NCBI GenBank assembly: GCA_025175895.1
Contig: CM045988.1
Span: 88,385,137 to 88,449,136 of the forward strand
DNA from: Wurfbainia villosa
Taxonomy: Eukaryota; Streptophyta; Magnoliopsida; Zingiberales; Zingiberaceae
DNA length: 64,000 nucleotides
Direction of reading: 5' to 3'
The translations under genes were made by a program, and so were the position numbers. Positions 57,558 to 64,000 of the stretch are shown here, piece after piece. Position 1 is the stretch's first letter, and each line of letters starts with the position of its first letter. Under the pieces are notes generated by a model. That model made no database searches. It was not told the origin of the DNA and saw nothing but the letters and a program-made list of their open reading frames with translations.

Positions 57558-57734
57558 TAGGGGTGTGCATTCGGTTAAAATCGAATCGATCGAATTGATT
57601 AAGATCGAAATCGAATAAATCAAATTTTTTTAACTAAATCGAATCGACCGAAATTTTTCACAAAACCGAACCAATTTTTCCAAAAAAAATTGGTTTTTTC
57701 TGTTAAAATTTGAAAAATCAATTTTTTTTTATGA

Positions 57735-58262
57735 ATAATCGACTGATGGCTCAAATCAGTCGACTGTTGTTATATAGCAGTCGACTAGATCCAGTGGACA
57801 GGGGCACAAAATATTTCTTAATCGATTGATGACTCAAATAAGTCGACTGATGGTTCAATCAGTAGACTGTTGTTATATAACAGTCGACTAGATCCAGTGA
57901 ACATGAGCACAAAATGTTTCTTAATCGACTGATAGCTTAAATCAATCGACTAATGGTTCATATCAGTCGATTGAACATAGTATCAATCGATTATTAAACT
58001 GTCTGAGTGTTGTCCAAATGAATTTTACGATAAACAGTCGACTGATTCTTGAAACAGTCGACTGTTGTTATATAACAATCGACTAGATCCGGTGAACATG
58101 AGCACAAAATGTTTCTTAATCAACTGATGGCTTAAATCAATCAACTAATGGTTCATATCAGTCGACTGAATATAGTATCAATCGATTATTAAACTGTCTG
58201 AGTGTTGTCCAAATGAATTTTACGATAAACAGTCGACCGATTCTTGAAACAGCCGATTGTTT
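57735..58262. repeat. Tandem repeat block rich in CAGTCGACTG
   Basis: A 195-bp unit starts at 57921 (ttaatcgactgatagctt) and repeats from 58116 to about 58262. A shorter related unit of about 103 bp lies at 57818-57920, and another degenerate one starts near 57735. Seven or more (A/C)AGTCGACT motifs occur, including cagtcgactgttgttatata and cagtcgactagatcc. Confidence 0.8.
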
Positions 58263-59119
58263 GCTGTAAAATACTATTGTAAAACACTAATTTGATGTCA
58301 TTTCGTACATTTAATGAATATATATAATTAGATGTTATACCTATTGTCGACTGCCTTAAATTTACACAGTTTATTAGATTTTTTTTAATAAAATTAAAAA
58401 TACCTCCCCTATATTTATATAAGTTATTTTCTTGTACATTCTTAAATTTCAGCATTAAAAGTTAAAACATTCAATATTACACAATAACTTAACTATTTAA
58501 ATTAAATACATTATACATGTCAACAAGAGCACAACTATACAAGACACAATTTAATAAATGTCAACACATCAAAATATATAAAAAATATCTCGTTAAAATT
58601 AAAACATTCAAGCAATCAAGCTACTAATTTTAACTTTTTTACACTTCAGTTTTGGGCTTACAAAACATGTCAAATATCAAAATGAATACAACGTATCCTT
58701 ATATCTTGAGAGTTGACACTTGAACCTTGAGAGTTGAGTCCTTGGTCCTTCCTTCACTCCTTGACTCTTTGTAAGTTGTGACTTATTTTCAAAGTTCAAA
58801 CTTGTCTGCTTCATCACTTGTATTTATTCTAATAAATAATGATCAAGAATTACAAATTTGTTATTAACATTTGAACAAGATAATTAAAAAGTAAATACAC
58901 TTGTAACTAGATTATAATAATTGAAACATACTATGAAGTGGTTAATTACACCTCAATTGGTGTTGTCGAAGAAGACGAATCCATGATTACTTTTGAGAAC
59001 TCTGACAAAAAAGTATAACATGATGCAGGTCAAACAAATTAATACTCTATACATTTTTAATGGTAAACAAACAACTAACTATAAAATTTTCTTTAAATAA
59101 AATGTATCACTTTTAAGTT
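58263..59119. other. Non-coding interior of decayed hAT element
   Basis: AT-rich DNA between the tandem repeats and the transposase stop. There is no supported frame. The minus frame at 58189-58455 has no recognised similarity and overlaps the repeat block. Confidence 0.4.
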
Positions 59120-59803
59120 TTAATTTTCTACATCTTCTAAAATTTCTTCGACATTAATTGACACCAAACTTAATCGAAGTCAATCTTGGGTACAAATCAA
59201 ATTTTCTACCACTCTAAGAGTCAATGAACTCCTAAAACAATCAAGTACCTGACCACCAGTACTGAAAGTAGATTTTGAAGCAACTGTTAATATTGGAATG
59301 ACTAAGACATCACGAGAAATTTGAGCAAGTATAGGAAATCTATGAGAATTTTGCTTCTACCATCCCAAATTGTCAAAAGTCTCACAATATTCTTCAACTA
59401 TTTTATTCAGATACTTGTCTAATTCTGACATATTGTCATCATCAAAATGTTGTGCCTTTTGCTTTTTATATTTTGCAAAGATTGATTGTCTTTTCAAATC
59501 TATTTGACTCGTATTTTTAGACACGATGTCGCTATTATCTGATTCTTAATTAACTGAAATTTTTGAAGTGCTACTTTGAGGTTCCATTTTCTCCTTATAA
59601 TTTTTGTACAAAGCAAACAAAGTCTTTTTTATATTCTTTCCTGCTATTGCACCTTTTTCATCTCCATATAACTCAATCAACATAAATTTCAAAAAATCTA
59701 ATTTATGTCTTGGATCAAGTATTAATGCAATATAAATCAACTTATTCATTTTCTCTGGATCTCCCCAATATTTGTCAAATTTAATTTTCATTCTCAATCC
59801 CAT
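59120..59803 (-). pseudogene. hAT transposase C-terminal remnant (RICESLEEPER-like)
   Basis: On the minus strand from 59803: MKIKFDKYWGDPEKMNKLIY and ALILDPRHKLDFLKF, the DUF4413-like linker of plant BED-type hAT proteins, to a stop near 59546. After frame changes, further down: SELDKYLNKIVEEYCETFDN, a stop within the LGW*KQN segment, then VLVIPILTVASKSTFSTGGQ and VLDCFRSSLTLRVVENLICT. This is the hAT dimerisation domain, with a stop replacing Trp after CTQD, ending near 59120. The N-terminal two thirds, including the BED finger and catalytic core, are absent. It is clearly dead and unrelated in subgroup to the intact hAT at 50373-54400. Confidence 0.85.
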
Positions 59804-59809
59804 TGAATA

Positions 59810-62495
59810 TGTAATATATCGAAAATAATAACACTAGGTTATTAGGAAATTACCTTATAAAATTTTTGGAATATTTAAAATGTTATATGATATTTGGGAT
59901 AATAGATTAATTTGATCAAGGGGTTAATTTATTAAACCCTAAGTTTTATTTCCTAAGATTTAAATAGGATAAAAACATAGGTTTTAATTTCCTTAACCTT
60001 TTTCACTCCTCCCGATCTATATTTCCCAGCCGCTTCTCCTCGATTCATCTCTTCTCCCATCGCCTGATCCGCCGCCGCCTCATCTCCTCTCCTCTCTATT
60101 CCTCTCTCTCGCGTCACCGACCCACAGCGCTGTTGGCGCCTGCTGCCGGGCCATCGCCCGCTTCTCCCGCTTCGCTGCCATCGCGCGCACACCGCCCTCC
60201 CACTGCACATGCACCTTGCCCAGCCGTCATTGTTGTCTTCCTCGTTGATCCCCTCTCTTCTTTTCCTTCGCAGCGACGCCACCTCCTCTCAACACGCGAC
60301 CTTTGCTTCATCGCCCCAGATCTCGTCGTTCCCTTCTCTGCTCGCTGCCTACGCCTCGTTCCGAAGGGAGATCCGACCGGAAGGAAGGAGAGCTGCCGAG
60401 GGGAGGTTCCAATCGCTGGTATATCTCGATCTATCTCCTTCTATTCATCTGTTGTTGGTTGGATTTTTGGTTATCACGATTTGATAGCTTGTTCCTTCAT
60501 TTTGTGCGGCTGTGAGTTGAAGATTGAGGATTGGGAGGTTTGTAATGGAATATGGGCAGTTGTGAGAGGGAAATTATCGGTTGTGAAGTTGAGTAGGGGT
60601 TGTGAGTGTGTTGTGTGAGGTGTTGTGGGTTGTTCTGGTGAACAAATCAAACTGTTAGGGGCTGTGATTGGGTGAAGATGGACGGATAGAGCTGGGTGGT
60701 TCGCTTGGGGTTGGTTAGATCTCCAAATTGGGATGAATATGGCTGTAAATGGTTGTGGATTAAGCTGGGTTCCAATTAGGGTGGTTATATCCCTAATTTA
60801 GTGTAACAGTAGGTTATTTAGGGGCTATGAATGATTGTGATGACTGTGAATGGTTGTGGATGAGTGTTCTCCTGTAGATTTGTTAGATTTTTATATCTGT
60901 ATGAATTAATGATAATTATGTTATATGCAAGTTTCGGTCACGAAACAGGTCTACGGGCGTAAAGACAGTTCGTATTCTTCATAGCAGGTGGGTATCTTTG
61001 ACTTATCTTTTTTTTAGATATTGTCATATTGTTGTGCATTGTTTACTATAGCTAGTAATAGTTTTCTATGCTTTTAACTACCCTGGTATGTCACTACATA
61101 GTACGAATTATAGCCTTTTCATATGCTTATTATATTGGTGCTCTATCATTTTGATACTTGTCATTTGTTTATTTGACACTAAGAGTTGTAACATACCTTA
61201 CATACTGGGTATTGAATGAATAATGGATATACCTTGCATGTGTACCTAGACTTATGTACTTAGGTTATTTGATATGAGCTCCTATTGGTACATACCATAG
61301 GTAGCCATGGATTGGCAGGTGTATCGTGCATTAGTGACATTCACCGTCTTGCATTATTGCATGACTGGCGATCATCGACTCCTCGGTAGGAGGTGATACT
61401 ACTTGGTAGTTGAGCCCATCGTCAGTTACATTATCTACACACACAACCACTCGTGAGTTAGTGATATTTCAGGAGGGTGTGTGTAGTTGCTCTGTCAGGA
61501 CTCCACGGTGGTTGCTTAGGATATTGGTATTGCGGCGTGATAGCAGACAGGGATCCCTCCTTTGTTGTGAGACGAGGTGATGTCCCCCATATATATACAT
61601 GGGGTAGGAGGGTGATACTCCGCTAGCATCTTGTCCACTCGGTCACATAATTATAGTGACGGCAGAGTGCACAGTTGTCACAACCCTACTCACTCGGCCG
61701 ACACACATGACATGTCGGTGGCTTGACTAGCGTCAGGGGTGATACAGGTCATTGCATCATGTGCATACGCTTTTACTATATGCATTTCTTATTGCACTTT
61801 TAGTTGTTGCATATGATTTTCACGCACATACAGAAGGTATTATGTAGTTTGTTTTGGTGATTCTACATCTGCTTGTATGGATGTATCTTATGTCAGCTTA
61901 AGTGATTCTGGTATGTACAGATTCAGGTATGTATATGTATTTTTGTTTATTATCGAAAAACTGTACCAGCATGATTATTATTGCTACTTATAATTTACTA
62001 TGCATGACTATTAGATATTCGTTGAGTTTTACTCACTCCGTTGATATTTATTTTATTTCAGGATGAAGCCTTCCGGAGGGTCCAATTGTCAGTCCCCTGA
62101 TCTGACGACTTTGTTATTTTGATTTCTATTTTCCATATTTTTATCACTAGTACTCTATGTTTTAAACTTGTAGTATTTTATACTCGTGGTTATTTTAGTG
62201 GTACTTGATTATGTCCTTATGGACTTTTTGTTTCGATTTGTTTTGGTTACGTGTGTGGTTGTGTATTCCTGCTCAGATGACAGAAGATGTAAGTCTAGAG
62301 GTTTTAGGCCTCTTATTTACTTTGGTTGTTGGGCTGAGGCCCATATATTATATGTATTATGGTGTTATGTTTCGGCCATGTTGGCCGATGTATAGTGGGT
62401 CATGTGGGCATTGTATACAGGTTTCAATTGTCTGCAGTACAGGGGAGGTGTTGTCCGATTTTCATCGGACAAGTACCCCCTCTCGGGGCGTGACA
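59810..62495 (+). repeat. 5' LTR of element G (about 2686 bp)
   Basis: It begins TGTAATATATCGAAAATAAT, a form of the TGTAACGACCCGAAAAT style of gypsy LTRs, and ends GGGCGTGACA before the primer site. The first 700 bp include a C-rich leader-like block (59990-60420). The frames found there (60133-60618 plus, 59953-60311 minus) are compositional and unsupported. The start is less certain than the end, because TG also occurs at 59804. Confidence 0.72.
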
Positions 62496-62502
62496 ATCTA
62501 TT

Positions 62503-62519
62503 TGGTATCAGAGCCTAGG
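62503..62519 (+). other. Primer-binding site of element G
   Basis: TGGTATCAGAGCCTAGG starts seven bases after the LTR and is initiator tRNA-Met type. Confidence 0.8.
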
Positions 62520-62754
62520 TTCCATGTTCCTAAGGGTTTTTGGGTTTTCGGAGTTTGCCACATTTGGCAGGTCAACCTGTGCATTTTTTTTATTTTTACG
62601 AATTTCCGTCGATTTGGTGTTCCGGATATTTTAGAGTTATATTTTGACAAGATCATATTGGGGACTTGGCGGCGACCAGACATCTCCAGATGACTAACAG
62701 GTGAAATTATTGATTTTCTATCTGTAGTAATACTTGGGTAATAATTTAGCATAT

Positions 62755-63820
62755 ATGAAACGAGGTGGGTGTGCTCTTGCGTCGAGATGTGGTGCAGGGC
62801 AGTCACGCAAGAGGACATTGAGATCTACTCAGTTGCCAGAAAGATCTACGGAGAATGAGCCTGTCGATCAGGGTCAGACTTCACATGGTGCCATGGGTGT
62901 ATTGGGCCCTCAGTCCTTGACAGTTCCTCCTCTAGAGATACCCACTTCTGAGGTATTCACTATACCAGTGGTACCCACTCCAACATATCCCGCAGTACCC
63001 CCGGCAACACCTGCTACTGTACCCCTGGAGGTACCACCGGTAGCCCCTACTGCTATATACCAGGCACCTCCTCCAGCAGTGCCTACGGGATATGCGACAC
63101 CTCTGCCAGTGGTGCACCGCTCGCATGCAGCAACCCCACCAGCGTGCGGTCGCCCCTTTCAAGATAGACCCAGCATGCGGTGCACCAACTCCAGTGGTTC
63201 CGCCAGCTCCCGCGGCAATCCCTACTCATCTTGCTGATGTGACTGCGACACGAGCTCGGATCCCATCCTTGGCGGAGTCGGTGAAAGGTCAATTCACGCT
63301 CTTCCGTAGAGAGACAGATCCGAGGGCGACTCAGTCCTAGATAGAGACTATGAAGCGGACCTTTTTCTATATGGCTTGCTCCGAGTGGGAGAAGGCAGAG
63401 CTTGTAGCCTACCATTTACGGGACGAGGCTGAAATCTGGTGGGACACGCAACGCGTGATTATAGGTGAGCAGCAGATAACATGGGCGAAATTCAGAGAGG
63501 TTTTCGAGAGCCAATATTTTCCACTATCTTATCAGATGATGCATCGTCAAGATTTTCAAAATCTTCAATAGAACAATCACACGATGATGGAATATAATAC
63601 CGAATTTAATTGGTTATCCAAATTCTGTTCAGAGTTAGTCACTGAGGACCGGTCTCGCATGCTTCAGTTTGTTCAAGGTCTAGACGGACATCTTCAGGTG
63701 AAGCTAGCAGGTTTTGGAAATTCTTCTTACAGAGAGGCATTGGATCGAGCTCTTCTGATTGAGTCAGCTCAGCAGAGAGCAAATACGAAAAAGAAAAGGA
63801 AACAACCATTTCGGAGTTGA
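62755..63820 (+). pseudogene. Gag of element G (one frameshift, two stops)
   Basis: ATG at 62755 opens MKRGGCALASRCGAGQSRKR. A proline/threonine/valine-rich linker follows (about 62930-63120). Near 63145 the frame shifts. The Retrotrans_gag domain continues in the next frame: LAESVKGQFTLFRRETDPRA, a TAG where Trp is expected (63338), MKRTFFYMACSEWEKAELVA, then AEIWWDTQRVIIGEQQITWA, FREVFESQYFPLSYQMMHRQ, a TAG at 63569, MEYNTEFNWLSKFCSELV, and a lysine-rich end near 63820. This domain assembles the particle shell. The lesions mean it is not translated as one protein. The last 180 bases to 64000 hold decayed Gag tail without a knuckle. Confidence 0.85.
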
Positions 63821-64000
63821 TTTAGGCCCGGGTGCTTGACTATGGGTCGTGACAAAGCGATCGCGGATGAGGCGGGTCAGAATGCTTCTGAGGCATCAGG
63901 CAAATCCTAGAAGACAATAAAACCATGAGAGTTTAGGCCCAAAGTGGACAATATCATGTCATTGTGGAGATATATAATCCTTATATGCACTAACAATTGG

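Larger units (their letters stand above)
57558..59809 (-). mobile_element. Decayed hAT element (Ac/RICESLEEPER type), truncated by element G
   Basis: One end at 57558 reads TAGGGGTGTGCATTCGG, a terminus style common in plant hAT elements, followed by alternating atcgaatcg/accgaacc motifs. A transposase C-terminal fragment lies on the minus strand at 59120-59803. The other end is lost at element G (59810). A tandem-repeat block (57735-58262) lies between the end and the transposase. Joining the terminus to the transposase as one element is inference. Confidence 0.55.
59810..64000 (+). mobile_element. Element G: Ty3/gypsy retrotransposon, 5' part (runs off window)
   Basis: The 5' LTR (59810-62495), an initiator tRNA-Met type primer site, and a Gag with the Retrotrans_gag domain lie in order. 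Long LTRs plus this Gag type suggest a Tekay/Del-like chromovirus (inference). Pol and the 3' LTR lie beyond 64000. The left flank gaata (59805-59809) would be the target duplication. Confidence 0.8.

Noticed and set aside
60133..60618. 161-codon frame and overlapping frames in a GC-rich stretch
   Set aside because: They lie in the LTR of element G, in a C-rich leader-like block. Three overlapping frames are open by composition, and there is no domain similarity.

Overview
The window is nuclear DNA of a flowering plant, made almost entirely of transposable elements inserted into one another. The lineage is probably monocot, but that is a weak inference from element style. No host protein-coding gene can be supported. 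The one host gene I am confident of is a complete tRNA-Cys(GCA) at 54658-54729 on the minus strand. Long terminal repeat (LTR) edges were set by TG/CA ends and by short target-site duplications (TSDs), most read directly as matching pairs. Several were confirmed because removing the insert rejoins the interrupted reading frame or repeat.

Layout. (1) Element F, 1-18379 (minus), is a non-autonomous Athila-like Ty3/gypsy element. Its left LTR is cut by the window edge. It carries three later insertions: solo LTR1 (1274-3037), a complete but defective Ty1/copia element A (5090-13618) and solo LTR4 (14202-15844). (2) F lies in element E, a SIRE-like copia on the minus strand seen at 18380-19023 and 40517-43006. 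E's gag is also split by copia element B (19024-40516). B is split by solo LTR2 (22142-23891) and by SIRE-like element C (25061-35923). C's 5' LTR is split by LTR3 (25518-27911). The nesting is up to four levels deep: E, B, C, LTR3. (3) A hairpin-forming foldback element (about 43029-50253) is split by D (43273-50057), a SIRE relative with gag but no pol. (4) A structurally complete hAT transposon (50373-54400) has an uninterrupted 811-codon transposase frame, 8-bp target duplications and short terminal inverted repeats. (5) Next come the tRNA gene, a gypsy-type LTR remnant, about 1.4 kb of very AT-rich DNA, and a decayed second hAT element. (6) A Ty3/gypsy element G with a long LTR starts at 59810 and runs off the right end.

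How the parts work together. A and B are sister copies with complementary losses: A lacks integrase, B lacks the reverse transcriptase core. C keeps every pol domain but has three stops and a frameshift, besides an in-frame TAG between gag and pol. D keeps gag only and would need enzymes from a relative. The most unusual sequence signals are short hairpin-prone motif arrays inside SIRE-type LTRs, a four-copy 18-nt motif in the A/B leaders, an LTR insertion that ends in two tandem copies of a primer-binding-site segment, and a palindromic decamer shared by several element families. No CRISPR, operon, viral or secondary-metabolite system is present.
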